Notes: a model not told the origin generated them from the sequence alone. Numbered from the stretch's first letter, positions 7,633 to 17,218 are shown. The stretch: 61,014 bases of DNA from Gemmatimonadota bacterium (GCA_002724575.1 PBPC01000048.1:1-61014); one strand, 5' to 3'. Numbers and translations: made by a program.

Positions 7633-10389
7633 TCAGGATCTTCCAACCTCCAGCGCGTCTAATTTCTCCTCTAGTTTAGCCGCACGTTCTTGGAAACTTG
7701 AAAGCTTGTGCTTTTCCTTGGAGACCACTTCCTCCGGTGCCTTAGAAACAAAGTTCTGATTCTCAAGCTTCTTGGCGGTGATCACTATCTGAGCCCCTAG
7801 CTTTTCAATCTCTTCTCGGAGGCGCGTGCACTCGTGATCGAGATCAATAATCCCTTCAAGGGGAATAAAGAGTTCACCGCCTCGGTTTAGCACTGCGTTA
7901 GCACCTACTCCAGTTCCTGGATCTGGGACCACTCGGTCTATTCTAGCTAACCGCTCTAGAGCTGATAACTGTGACATCACCGTATTTGTTAGATCCGCCC
8001 CACCCCCCCAGATATGGATACCTATCCGCTTCCCTTCCGGGATAGAATATTCTTTTCTGAGCCGGCGGACTTCTGTAATGAGTTCACGGAGTGCTTCCAT
8101 TTGATTTTCAGCCATCGGATCTTCAAAGGAAGATTCGGAATCCGGCCACGGGGCTATGATCAGATCCTCAGGACGGCTCGAACCCTCTGGCCAAGGCAGG
8201 AGTGACCATAGTTCAGCTGTTACGAAGGGAACAATCGGATGGAGCAGACGAAGTGCTTCATCGAGCACCGCCACGAGTGTAGAGCGAGCCGCTTCCCGTG
8301 ACTTGGCATCAGTGTCCAGGGTAAGCCGGTCCTTAACCAATTCAAGGTACCAATCGCAAAGCTCACCCCAAAAGAAGTGGTAGAGTCCATCCGCTACCTC
8401 ATGAAGCCGGTATCGCTCAAGGTTTCGCGTAGCCGTCCGGCTGGCATGACCCAATCGTGTCAGAATCCATCGGTCTTCAAGCGCAAGATCAGACATGACC
8501 TCATTTAACGGGCGCACAGGCGCGTCACCTAGACTCAAAAGGGCGAAGCGCCCTGCATTCCATATTTTATTGGAAAAATTTCGTCCATTAGAGAATGTTG
8601 CTTCAACATCCTCGTGGTCGAGATTGATGTCAGTCCCCACAGCTGCTTGGCTGATGATTGTAAATCTCATCGCATCTGCACCGTAGGCGTTTACTACCTC
8701 AAGCGGATCGATACCGTTACCCAGTGACTTGGACATCTTTCGGCCCTGCATGTCTCGCACAGTCCCGTGAAGATACACCTCCGTGAACGGTGGCTCTCCA
8801 AAAAATTCATACCCCATCATGATCATGCGAGCCACCCAGAAGAAAAGGATCTCGGGTGCTGTGACCATTGTGTTACCGGGGTAGAAAGCCTCTAGGTCTG
8901 GTGTCTTTTCTGGCCACCCGAATACTGAGAATGGCCATAATTGGGAGCTGAACCACGTGTCGAGCACATCGGGATCCTGCTCAAGCTCAGTTGAACCACA
9001 GGCCAAACATTCAGTTGGATCCTCACGGGCTACAATCTGCTCCCCACAATCGCAGTACCAGACTGGAATCCTGTGCCCCCACCAAAGTTGCCGAGAGATA
9101 CACCAGTCTCGGATATTTTCCATCCAGTGTTCGTAGACCCCCTGCCAGTGACCTGGAGTGAAGGTGACGGTCCCTTCACGTGACGCCTGGAGCGCAGGCT
9201 CAGCCAAAGGCTTCATCTTCACAAACCACTGAAGAGACAGGCGGGGTTCGACAACGGTGTCACATCTGTAGCAGTGAGGAACAGCATGCATGTACTCTTC
9301 TTCTCCAGCCAGAAGTCCGAGCTCTGACAAACCCTCTAGTACAGCATCACGAGCATCGAAGCGATCCATGTCCTGGAACTCGCTTGGCACGCTCTTGTTC
9401 ATCTTCGCGTCATCAGTCATCACGTCCAGGATCTCCAATCCTGAACGGCTTGCTATCTCAAAATCATTCGGGTCATGTGCTGGAGTAACTTTTACAAGAC
9501 CGGATCCGAATTCCGGATCCACATGTTCATCAGCTACAACAGGGATCCTGCGATCAGTGAAAGGAAGCTCGATGCTGGAGTCGACTAACGACACATAACG
9601 ATCATCCGCTGGATGCACAGCCACTCCGGTATCCCCAAGCATTGTCTCTGGCCGTGTAGTCGAAACAGTCAAGTACCAGCGACCGTCATCCAAACGTCCA
9701 ACGGCATCAGCCCCGGCACCTAAAGAATCTTGAGCAGCCTCAGCTGCAGAATCGTCCAGCGGATACCGAATATGCCATAGCTTGCCTTCGCTATCTCGCC
9801 CTTCTGCTTCCTCGTTCGAGAGCGCCGTATGGCACCTGGGACACCAATTAATTATGTACTCACCCCGGTAGATTAGATCCTGTTCATAGAGGTGAACGAA
9901 TACCTCACGCACAGCATGGCTCAGATTTTCATCGAGCGTGAACCGAGTCCGCTCCCAGTCACAGGACGCACCTAGAGATTTTAGTTGAGTAATAATCTGG
10001 TTACCGGTCTTATCCACAAAATCCCAGATAGCCTCAACAAAACCCTCTCTACCTAAATCCTCTTTGGTTGAACCGGCATTGGCTATACGGCGCTCAACGA
10101 CATTCTGAGTCGCGATCCCGGCGTGATCAGTTCCGGGCACCCACAGGGATGCGCGACCCTGCATCCTTCTCCACCGAATCAGCACGTCCTGGATCGTGCT
10201 GTTGAGGCCATGCCCCATATGCAGGGCAGCCGTAACGTTCGGTGGCGGAATCACGATCACATAAGGAGATAGCCCTTTTTCCAGTACGTATTCCGCTGGA
10301 ACATGGAAATGGCCTCCTTCCTGCCATCTCTGATATTGGGCAGGCTCGATGGCGCTTGGATTTAGACGTGGTGCTAGCTCTTGGGACAC
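7633..10389 (-). CDS. valS: Valyl-tRNA synthetase
   Basis: Class I aminoacyl-tRNA synthetase charging tRNA-Val. Motifs: 'HMGH' (HIGH, residues 57-60), the CP1 editing domain with 'TTRPETMLGDTGVAVHP' (244-260), tryptophan-rich 'RQLWWGHRIPVWYC', and 'KMSKS' (551-555). The anticodon-binding domain and a C-terminal coiled-coil arm (about 850-918) follow. Full length at 918 residues. The GTG start has GGAG six bases upstream. It ends a few dozen bases before the Ig-like lipoprotein and selA, likely in one transcript. Confidence 0.98.
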   Translation of the reverse strand: MSQELAPRLNPSAIEPAQYQRWQEGGHFHVPAEYVLEKGLSPYVIVIPPPNVTAALHMGHGLNSTIQDVLIRWRRMQGRASLWVPGTDHAGIATQNVVERRIANAGSTKEDLGREGFVEAIWDFVDKTGNQIITQLKSLGASCDWERTRFTLDENLSHAVREVFVHLYEQDLIYRGEYIINWCPRCHTALSNEEAEGRDSEGKLWHIRYPLDDSAAEAAQDSLGAGADAVGRLDDGRWYLTVSTTRPETMLGDTGVAVHPADDRYVSLVDSSIELPFTDRRIPVVADEHVDPEFGSGLVKVTPAHDPNDFEIASRSGLEILDVMTDDAKMNKSVPSEFQDMDRFDARDAVLEGLSELGLLAGEEEYMHAVPHCYRCDTVVEPRLSLQWFVKMKPLAEPALQASREGTVTFTPGHWQGVYEHWMENIRDWCISRQLWWGHRIPVWYCDCGEQIVAREDPTECLACGSTELEQDPDVLDTWFSSQLWPFSVFGWPEKTPDLEAFYPGNTMVTAPEILFFWVARMIMMGYEFFGEPPFTEVYLHGTVRDMQGRKMSKSLGNGIDPLEVVNAYGADAMRFTIISQAAVGTDINLDHEDVEATFSNGRNFSNKIWNAGRFALLSLGDAPVRPLNEVMSDLALEDRWILTRLGHASRTATRNLERYRLHEVADGLYHFFWGELCDWYLELVKDRLTLDTDAKSREAARSTLVAVLDEALRLLHPIVPFVTAELWSLLPWPEGSSRPEDLIIAPWPDSESSFEDPMAENQMEALRELITEVRRLRKEYSIPEGKRIGIHIWGGGADLTNTVMSQLSALERLARIDRVVPDPGTGVGANAVLNRGGELFIPLEGIIDLDHECTRLREEIEKLGAQIVITAKKLENQNFVSKAPEEVVSKEKHKLSSFQERAAKLEEKLDALEVGRS

Positions 10390-10482
10390 TGCAACTCCGG
10401 TGCCGGTGCAATTAAAGTTGGTAAGATGGGGGCGCTACCTTATGTACGGTACCATCTGATCGTTCTGATATACCAAATTCGA

Positions 10483-11307
10483 CTAACGAGGAACGCGTGA
10501 CGTGTCAGGTTGTATTGCAGTTCGTTCCCTGTCTCGACGCATACGAATCGCTTCCGCCCTATCTCGCCAGGTCTCAGCTACCTCGGCCCTCACCCCCTGT
10601 CGATAAAGCTCATCCCACTGCCAGAGTAAGTCATTTACCTCGTCTCGCTTGCCAACTGCAGTCCCAAAACCGAACGGCAGCGGAAGTGTGATGTCTCCCA
10701 GGTGGATCCGACCAGGAGACACACCCCAACGTTTCCCGTCGTCATCCGTGTACGTCCAATCCATAGCTGCTGCTTCCGCCGCAAGTGAAGTCGCCGCAGA
10801 ATCATTCCATCGAGCAAGAGCACTCGCGATCAGCAATTGTTCTCTCTGCTCTAAAGTTATATCCAAGACACCAGAAGTTAGTGCCTCCCAAAGGATCGGG
10901 TTGCTCAGGTTAGGTCTCAGAAGTTCTGCTCCGGATGGGGGCGGTGGGATCAACTCTGGATCCGGAGTTCCTTCTATGGGAACCGGGGTCATAGGAGGTT
11001 CTGGGTCATCAACGTCGTCAATCTCTTCTGGGTCATCCGGACGCTCTGAAGCAACCGGGTCAGCTACTTCAACTAGACGTAGCACTTGGATACCCTGTGT
11101 GCGGCCCGAAACATTAGGAAAAGCAAAAGAAATCGCGTCAACATTGACGGTTTTTCCAAAAAAAGGATAAATGGCTACTACCAGAAAGTGGATCACTACG
11201 GAAACTGCGAAGCAAACCCACCATACCCGGCTTGTACTGAATCCGGACCTGATGCGGCTGGGATACTCCACTCTGTTGGGATCTCCCCTCTGAATTCGCT
11301 GATCCAT
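10483..11307 (-). CDS. Single-pass membrane protein with Pro/Asp-rich linker (TonB-like N-terminus)
   Basis: Not assigned to a known family. A short basic cytoplasmic tail precedes one membrane segment ('VSVVIHFLVVAIYPFF', about residues 36-51), which resembles the N-terminal anchor of TonB-type energy transducers. An acidic and proline-rich linker (about 85-125, ending 'PPPPSG') follows. The C-terminal periplasmic part (about 130-274) contains 'WGVSPGRIHLGDITLPLPF' and a charged helical tail. No canonical TonB C-terminal domain is visible. It lies between dapL and valS with no clear functional link. A lineage-specific envelope protein is the safest reading. Confidence 0.65.
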   Translation of the reverse strand: MDQRIQRGDPNRVEYPSRIRSGFSTSRVWWVCFAVSVVIHFLVVAIYPFFGKTVNVDAISFAFPNVSGRTQGIQVLRLVEVADPVASERPDDPEEIDDVDDPEPPMTPVPIEGTPDPELIPPPPSGAELLRPNLSNPILWEALTSGVLDITLEQREQLLIASALARWNDSAATSLAAEAAAMDWTYTDDDGKRWGVSPGRIHLGDITLPLPFGFGTAVGKRDEVNDLLWQWDELYRQGVRAEVAETWRDRAEAIRMRRDRERTAIQPDTSRVPR

Positions 11308-11371
11308 GAATATTACTAGTCCTGGATGTCGACCCAGTTCCAGATTATCGCTTGGAACCCATTAGCACACA

Positions 11372-12529
11372 TCATAACAATCGTCCCAGTCTTTGCACTG
11401 CTTCCGCCAAACGATCCTCAGGCCTGGTCAATGCTATACGGAAGAATCCCTCTCCTCCTCTGCCGAGGGCACTCCCTGGAAGAACGACAACTCCCTCAGT
11501 CTCAAGGGCGCGTGCTGCAAAATCCTCTGAGGACTCCCCTGTGGGAACGGGCACCCATAGATACATGGTGGCTCGCGGTAGCGATATGTCGAACCCAACA
11601 TTCTGAAGTTCCTGTACTGCTGTGTTACGTCGTTTCTGAAAGGTTGTGACATTCCCAGGGACCCACTCTTTCCAGCAATCGAGCGCCGCGGCCCCAGCTG
11701 CTTGAACTGCTAAGAACTGTCCAGTATCAAGAAATGATTTCACCTTCGAAAGGATCGAGATGAGATCAGTATTCCCAACTGCCCAGCCAAGGCGCCATCC
11801 GGTCATATTATAAGTCTTTGAGAATGAGTGGTATTCAATCGCCATATCCTTCGCCCCTTCAAACTCAAGTACACTCCGAGGACGGTACCCGTCGAACGCT
11901 ATCTCCGAATAGGCATGGTCGTGAGCAAGAACCACCCCGTGACGAGCACAATACGCAATCACCTGCTCAAAATAACTGTCCGGTGCAACAGCAGTCGTTG
12001 GATTATTGGGGTAATTCATGTATAGGATTTTAGCCCTGTTAGCGACCTCACCCGATATATCTGATAAGGGAATCAAGAAGTCATTCTCAGCACGCAGGGG
12101 CATCAATAGCGGGTCACCTCCTGTGAGGGTGACACTACCGACATAGGCCTGATAGCCCGGATCAGGAATGATTGCAGCATCCCCATCGTTAAGCAGTGCG
12201 AAGGGAAGATGGGCAATCCCTTCTTTCGACCCGATGAGCGGGAGCACCTCCTTCCAAGGATCTACTATCACTCCGAACCGATCCTTCATCCATTCTGCTA
12301 TAGCTTCACGGAGGGACGAGAGCCCAGCCTGGAATGGGTAGCGAGAGTAAGCTGTTTCACCCACGGCCTGACACATCCGATCAATCACGGGTGGTGGCGG
12401 ATCGAGATCAGCGTCACCTGCACCAAGATTTATGACATCAACGCCCTTCCTTTCAAGATTCTTTTGGACCCTTACCATATCGGCGAGAGGAAAGTCAGGG
12501 AGAGCGGAGAAACCTCGATTGGTATCCAC
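11372..12529 (-). CDS. dapL: LL-diaminopimelate aminotransferase-type class I aminotransferase
   Basis: PLP fold-type I aminotransferase, 385 residues. Seen motifs: 'INLGAGDADLDPPPP' near the N-terminus, 'MNYPNNPT' and the PLP-lysine segment 'SFSKTYNMTGWRLGW'. These features fit the DapL family, which makes LL-DAP directly from tetrahydrodipicolinate for lysine and peptidoglycan. Other subgroup I aminotransferases look similar, so the substrate assignment is probable rather than certain. GTG start, immediately after the stop of the FAH-family gene (TAAGTG). Confidence 0.8.
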   Translation of the reverse strand: MDTNRGFSALPDFPLADMVRVQKNLERKGVDVINLGAGDADLDPPPPVIDRMCQAVGETAYSRYPFQAGLSSLREAIAEWMKDRFGVIVDPWKEVLPLIGSKEGIAHLPFALLNDGDAAIIPDPGYQAYVGSVTLTGGDPLLMPLRAENDFLIPLSDISGEVANRAKILYMNYPNNPTTAVAPDSYFEQVIAYCARHGVVLAHDHAYSEIAFDGYRPRSVLEFEGAKDMAIEYHSFSKTYNMTGWRLGWAVGNTDLISILSKVKSFLDTGQFLAVQAAGAAALDCWKEWVPGNVTTFQKRRNTAVQELQNVGFDISLPRATMYLWVPVPTGESSEDFAARALETEGVVVLPGSALGRGGEGFFRIALTRPEDRLAEAVQRLGRLL

Positions 12530-13168
12530 TTAGTTATCCGCGACCACCGTGTTTGACACCGCACCAACACCACCCACTTCCACTTCTACCGTATCACCGA
12601 CCGAAAGTGGACCCACCCCTTCTGGAGTCCCAGTTGCGATGAGATCTCCGACCTCTAGTGTCATTATTCCCGAGATATATTCGATAAGGGTGGGGATTGA
12701 GAAGACAAGATCTCGCACATGCCCCTGTTGGCGTAGCTCGCCGTTTACTCGAGTGATGACAGAAAGATTGTCCAAGTCCACTTCGCTTACATGTACCATC
12801 TCTCCTACTGGGCAGAATGTGTCGAAACCTTTTGCGCGACCCCACTGATCATCCATTCTCTGTAGGTCTCTCGCAGTCACATCGTTGAGAGGAGCTATAC
12901 CCTGCACCACATCCCAAGCATCCTCAGCTCCGACATTCCTAACAGGCTCCCCGATAACAACTGCGATCTCACCCTCGAAATCGACCCGACCAACACCATC
13001 CGGGATGACAATTGGCTCACCAGTTCGGATAAGCGAAGATGGCGGTTTGAAGAAGATCAGAGGTTCATCAGGAACAACACCTCCGAGTTCAGCAGCATGC
13101 TTTGCGTAGTTGCGACCTATACATACCAGCTTAGTAGGAGTTGTTTCAGTCATTTTATTTTGGCTCAT
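12530..13168 (-). CDS. Fumarylacetoacetate hydrolase-family protein
   Basis: The 212-residue single-domain FAH fold has 'CIGRNYAKHAAELG' at the N-terminus. The metal-binding acidic residues are in 'VDFEGEIAVVIG', followed by 'NDVTARDLQ' and C-terminal 'LIATGTPEGVGPLSVGDTVEVEVGG'-type beta strands. Small members of the family are acylpyruvate hydrolases or oxaloacetate decarboxylase/tautomerases. The exact substrate cannot be told. It is the upstream partner of dapL, with no gap. Confidence 0.88.
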   Translation of the reverse strand: MSQNKMTETTPTKLVCIGRNYAKHAAELGGVVPDEPLIFFKPPSSLIRTGEPIVIPDGVGRVDFEGEIAVVIGEPVRNVGAEDAWDVVQGIAPLNDVTARDLQRMDDQWGRAKGFDTFCPVGEMVHVSEVDLDNLSVITRVNGELRQQGHVRDLVFSIPTLIEYISGIMTLEVGDLIATGTPEGVGPLSVGDTVEVEVGGVGAVSNTVVADN

Positions 13169-13266
13169 CCTGATTTGGAGATTTGAATAGATAGCTCAAA
13201 GCTATATAGGGGAAACGCTTAGGGCATCTACCCTAGCGTTAGTGACCATGTCACTCATATGTCTGC

Positions 13267-15882
13267 TTAAACTTCGCTGTAGAATGCCTTCAACCTTCGT
13301 TGGACGTCAGACCAAGCACCCTTAACCAAAGTTGGTCCAGGCAGGGAATTGCGCAGGTAATGCCCGTATTTTCTGGTCACTAATCTGTCGTCCAAGAGGA
13401 CCACAGCACCCCGATCAGATTTCGAACGAATCAACCTGCCAAAACCTTGCTTTAAGCGAAGTGCTGCATGCGGCAACATATATTCTCGGAACCCATCTTG
13501 TCCGACTCCCTGGATCGCCTCCATACGAGCTGCTGTGACCGGTTCGGTCGGAACCTTAAAGGGCAATTTCTGAATTATGAGCCCACGCAGCGGGTCACCA
13601 GGAACATCCACACCTTCCCAGAATGAAGCGGTACCAAGCAGTATGCCATGGCCGTGTTCTACAAAACGTTGGAGAAGACGATGCCTATCGTCTTCCCCTT
13701 GTATAAAGAGTGGCCATCGAGAGCCTGCTCCGGTAAGTCTGAGTAGTTCTCCCACATGTACCAGTGCTGCGTGTGACGTGAAAAGTATAAACAGGCCACC
13801 ATCGCTCAGTGTAGCTACTTCTTCTGTAACCTCTCCCACAGCTTTGTAGAACTCACCTGACCCCTCTTCCACGGCCGGAAGGTCAGTCGGAACTGCAAGT
13901 ATTGTCTGATCATGGAAGTTAAATGGTGACAATATTATATGATCATTTACATCATAAGATACATTATATCTATCAAGCTGTTCCTTATACAGACCTATTC
14001 GCTTCCTTAGAAAACTAAAATTCTTCCTTGTAGCAAGTGTCGCAGAAGTCAAAATCGTCGTTTCTACACGTGAAAAGAGTGTCTCTACGAGAAGATCACC
14101 TAGATCAATCGGGGCTGCTGCCATGACCAGATTGGACTTCTTGCCTCGTCCTCGAAGTTCCAGCCATCGAACATATCCACTTGCTTTCTCCCCTGGAGTG
14201 AGTACGAGCCCCAACCCATGTCGTGCTGCCGCGAGCCGTCGTCTAATAGCTCGAAGGTCAAGGAGTCTCCCCTCTAGGCGATCGGAGATGTCCTCGTCAA
14301 GTTCTATACGTGCCTCTAGTTCACTAAGTTCGCGCTCTAGGGCAGTCAGAGCATTGAGTGTAGCGCTCAACTGCTCACCCACCCTGACTACCTCTGCAGG
14401 CTCACCCACCCCGGACGAACCAATACGTGCCGTACTCTTACCTGAAGGAAAAATTTCCGCTAAGGCACCTACAAATCCCTCGACCTTTAATCTGGCCTGG
14501 GCAAGCACGGGTCTGACTCGCATCTCGATTCTCTCTTGTAACTCTCTCCCCTGATCCGAATCCGTTGTGATCTGCTCATAAATTGCTGACAGAACTCCTC
14601 TGCCACTTCTTTCTAAGCGAGAAAGCAGCCTGTAAAGTCCTCGCTTTGTTACCTCAACCCCGAGATGCGATGTTGCGGCATCCTCTATGTTATGTGCTTC
14701 ATCTAGAACAATGCGGTTGTATGATGGCAGCACCGCGGAAGCCGTCCAGTTCAATGTCGCCCGCCTAACGGCGAGGTCTGTAAAGAGCATGTGATGGTTC
14801 ACTATCAGCAACTCAGCCGAAGCTGCTTTTCTACGTGACTGCTGATAGTGACACTCTTGGAAATGGGGACACCGACTTCTAAGACAGATATCAGAGTCAC
14901 TTCGAACTTCCTCCCATGTCTCTGGTTCCGGAGTAAATGGAAGGTCCGAAAGCGAGCCATCTGTGGTTTTTTCTAACCAAGAGAGAAGAGCTGCCATCTC
15001 GTTAGACCGGTCGTGCTCGAAAAGAGAACGTTGCGCATCCGCAGCAAGAAGCGCCCTTCGGATAGAGACATAGTTACCGCGGCCCTTTACCAGAGCCCAT
15101 TCGACGTCACCGCCGAGTGCCTTCACCAATGGAAGGTCTTTGATGGTGAGTTGTTCCTGTAAGTTAATGGTATTTGTTGAGATGACCGTGCGTTCTTTGT
15201 TATTTCGAGACCAATAAGCTGCCGGAAGAAGATAGGCCAATGATTTTCCTGTTCCCGTTCCAGCTTCAATGATTGCCACACCCCCATTGTTGAATTGATT
15301 CGTAACGATCTCGAGCATTTCACGCTGTCCCGGTCGATCTTCGAATGCTTCGTGTAATTCTGACAAAGGGCCACCCGGTGCGAGAAGATCACTTAGTTCT
15401 CCTGGGTCTAGAGAAACTCGTTCCCTGAGCTCGGGTGGCTCAACAACCACATACAGATCCATAGCAGTATTATCTACGATCACTGTACCAACACCCTGAT
15501 CGTAGAGTTCTCCCGCTATGCGCATATCCGCATCTGACGGCTCAAGAAAGCCGGTAGGGTGATTGTGCAGCATAACTCCGCCCATAGGCGCATCTCGAGC
15601 CGCAACCAAAACTGCTCCAAAGTTCCCCCGAGCGACTGCTCGAGGGTCCTGGATCACCCGTTCATCATCTACTTCGGCTAAGAAGCAGACCTCACGCCCG
15701 CCCGCTTTTTCGATTTCAGCACGTATCGTAGCCTGAGAGGCAGGCGAGAGTGTCAACGGATTTTGCGAACTACTTCCCCTCGAGCGTCTTGGCTCCTCTG
15801 GTTCGAACAAATCTTTTCCACTAATTCGCTCATCAGAGGAACCCGCTGGAAACCCCTCGGGTAGATTTCCGCCAGACGCCAT
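13267..15882 (-). CDS. DinG/XPD-family helicase with N-terminal RadC-like JAMM domain
   Basis: The 871-residue protein is a fusion. Residues about 45-150 form a RadC-like JAB/MPN domain with the metalloprotease-type motif H-x-H-x7-S-x2-D: His106, His108, Ser116, Asp119, within 'HNHPTGFLEPSDAD'. From about 175 it is a DinG-type superfamily 2 helicase: Walker A 'EAGTGTGKS' (Lys213), 'DEAH' (394-397), and C-terminal helicase motifs ending 'QGFGRLIR'. The Fe-S segment has Cys333, Cys338 and Cys344 with DinG spacing (C-x4-C-x5-C). The first ligand, normally in 'KGRxNYLC', is Ser273 here ('KGRGNYVS'). DinG helicases unwind 5'-3' and act on R-loops and damaged DNA. It follows the ThuA-like gene after 28 bases. 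JAMM function is unknown. Confidence 0.9.
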   Translation of the reverse strand: MASGGNLPEGFPAGSSDERISGKDLFEPEEPRRSRGSSSQNPLTLSPASQATIRAEIEKAGGREVCFLAEVDDERVIQDPRAVARGNFGAVLVAARDAPMGGVMLHNHPTGFLEPSDADMRIAGELYDQGVGTVIVDNTAMDLYVVVEPPELRERVSLDPGELSDLLAPGGPLSELHEAFEDRPGQREMLEIVTNQFNNGGVAIIEAGTGTGKSLAYLLPAAYWSRNNKERTVISTNTINLQEQLTIKDLPLVKALGGDVEWALVKGRGNYVSIRRALLAADAQRSLFEHDRSNEMAALLSWLEKTTDGSLSDLPFTPEPETWEEVRSDSDICLRSRCPHFQECHYQQSRRKAASAELLIVNHHMLFTDLAVRRATLNWTASAVLPSYNRIVLDEAHNIEDAATSHLGVEVTKRGLYRLLSRLERSGRGVLSAIYEQITTDSDQGRELQERIEMRVRPVLAQARLKVEGFVGALAEIFPSGKSTARIGSSGVGEPAEVVRVGEQLSATLNALTALERELSELEARIELDEDISDRLEGRLLDLRAIRRRLAAARHGLGLVLTPGEKASGYVRWLELRGRGKKSNLVMAAAPIDLGDLLVETLFSRVETTILTSATLATRKNFSFLRKRIGLYKEQLDRYNVSYDVNDHIILSPFNFHDQTILAVPTDLPAVEEGSGEFYKAVGEVTEEVATLSDGGLFILFTSHAALVHVGELLRLTGAGSRWPLFIQGEDDRHRLLQRFVEHGHGILLGTASFWEGVDVPGDPLRGLIIQKLPFKVPTEPVTAARMEAIQGVGQDGFREYMLPHAALRLKQGFGRLIRSKSDRGAVVLLDDRLVTRKYGHYLRNSLPGPTLVKGAWSDVQRRLKAFYSEV

Positions 15883-15910
15883 CAGTCCACTGCTGCGGCG
15901 TAAGGCAAGC

Positions 15911-17218
15911 TCACGTTTTAAGCTTCTTCTTCTTCGCTGCTGGAAAAAGAACGTTGTTGAGGATTAGTCGATAGCCTGGTGAATTGGGATATAGCGCCAG
16001 GTCGGTCTGTGGATCTCCAATCTGATGTTCTGGGTCCTCTGGATCATGACCACCGAAATATGTCCATGTGCCTTCACCAAAGTTGCCATGTAGATATTTC
16101 GCCCATACCCCCTCCTGACCAAGTACAATCGTGCTCGACTTGAGACGATCCTCTCGAAACGAAGTAGTTAGCCCGTAGAAATCAGGGAGTACGGACTCAT
16201 GGTTCTGGGTCAGCATAGCGGGTACAGGATCGAACTTTGCCGAAAAATCAAAAAGAGTGTACACGCCCAGTTCCTTACGCCAAGGCGTGTTCACCTGATG
16301 CGCATCGATATCCGAAAACGCATTTATGGACGGGGCAATCTGGACATCAGCATTCTCGAAAGCCATTGAAGCAACCCAATCTAGTTTGCTCGTAGCATTA
16401 GCATCGGGAGGTGTGCCATCCGAATAAGCAGCAGCGATATCCACTGAAAATGCAGCAAGTGCCAATTCCAGTGTTTCGGTTGCCGAGCACATCGCAAACA
16501 GAAAACCACCGTTTTCTACATAGGTTCGGATATTCAGGGCTATATGCTTCTTGAGTTCCGGTACATCGGCAAAATCTCCGGCTCTAGCTACTTCTTGGTT
16601 CCGTGCCACTTCTTCCTGAAGCCAAGGGGCGCCGGCATATGTGAGGTAAAACTTTGAGTACTGGCCTGTGAAATCCTCATGATGCAGATGGATCCATTCG
16701 TACTCGCTGAGGTCTCCCCCCAAAACTTCATAGTCCCAGATTGTCTCGTATGGGATTCCCGCATACTCCAGAACCATTGTTACAGCATCATCCCAGGGAG
16801 TCGAGTTAGGCGGTGTATAAATGGCCACCTTAGGTGCTTGTTCGAGTGGGACAGCTTCCATATTGGTCCCTTCAATTGTCGCGCGAATTCGAGCTTCAGC
16901 AGGGGCATCTACTCCAGTAATCGATACCCCTCGATATGCAGCTTCCCGTCGGACCGAAGGAAGGTCGGGCAGTAGAAAGGAGCCGCCCCTATAGTTCAGG
17001 AGCCATTCTGCTTTCTCCTCTTGTTCTAACGTCCAGTAGGCTAATCCGTACGCACGCAGATGATTCTGCTGCTGCCGATCCATCGGCACCAAAAGAGATT
17101 GAGCTTGTAAAGATCCCATACCAAGACCACCGAGTAGGATCAGGAGCAGCTTGCTAAACGAATGGATCAACATCGACCGTGCACTTCTATCGCAGCCTAT
17201 TTCTCGAAAGGCCGTCAT
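15911..17218 (-). CDS. Secreted ThuA/GATase1-like-fold protein
   Basis: A signal peptide ('LLLILLGGLGMGSLQAQ') precedes a mature region. It opens with a conserved-looking segment (QNHLRAYGLAYWTLE, then EWLLNYRGGSF) and a flavodoxin/class I glutamine-amidotransferase-like fold: 'VAIYTPPN', 'EWIHLHHEDF', 'YVENGGFLFAMCSATETLE', 'FGEGTWTYFGGHDPED'. 'FAMCSATE' occupies the nucleophile-elbow position, so a Cys is present, but no classical catalytic His-Glu pair is evident. As I recall, relatives are sometimes labelled asparagine synthetase B, which this sequence does not support. GGAG (17224-17227) selects the ATG at 17218 over a GTG at 17242 or an ATG at 17233. It is the last gene of the envelope block before the helicase. 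Confidence 0.6.
   Translation of the reverse strand: MTAFREIGCDRSARSMLIHSFSKLLLILLGGLGMGSLQAQSLLVPMDRQQQNHLRAYGLAYWTLEQEEKAEWLLNYRGGSFLLPDLPSVRREAAYRGVSITGVDAPAEARIRATIEGTNMEAVPLEQAPKVAIYTPPNSTPWDDAVTMVLEYAGIPYETIWDYEVLGGDLSEYEWIHLHHEDFTGQYSKFYLTYAGAPWLQEEVARNQEVARAGDFADVPELKKHIALNIRTYVENGGFLFAMCSATETLELALAAFSVDIAAAYSDGTPPDANATSKLDWVASMAFENADVQIAPSINAFSDIDAHQVNTPWRKELGVYTLFDFSAKFDPVPAMLTQNHESVLPDFYGLTTSFREDRLKSSTIVLGQEGVWAKYLHGNFGEGTWTYFGGHDPEDPEHQIGDPQTDLALYPNSPGYRLILNNVLFPAAKKKKLKT

Noticed and set aside
10649-11170. 173-codon plus-strand open frame
   Set aside because: Antisense to the TonB-like protein gene; low-complexity Ser/Gly run is the reverse reading of its Pro/Asp linker.
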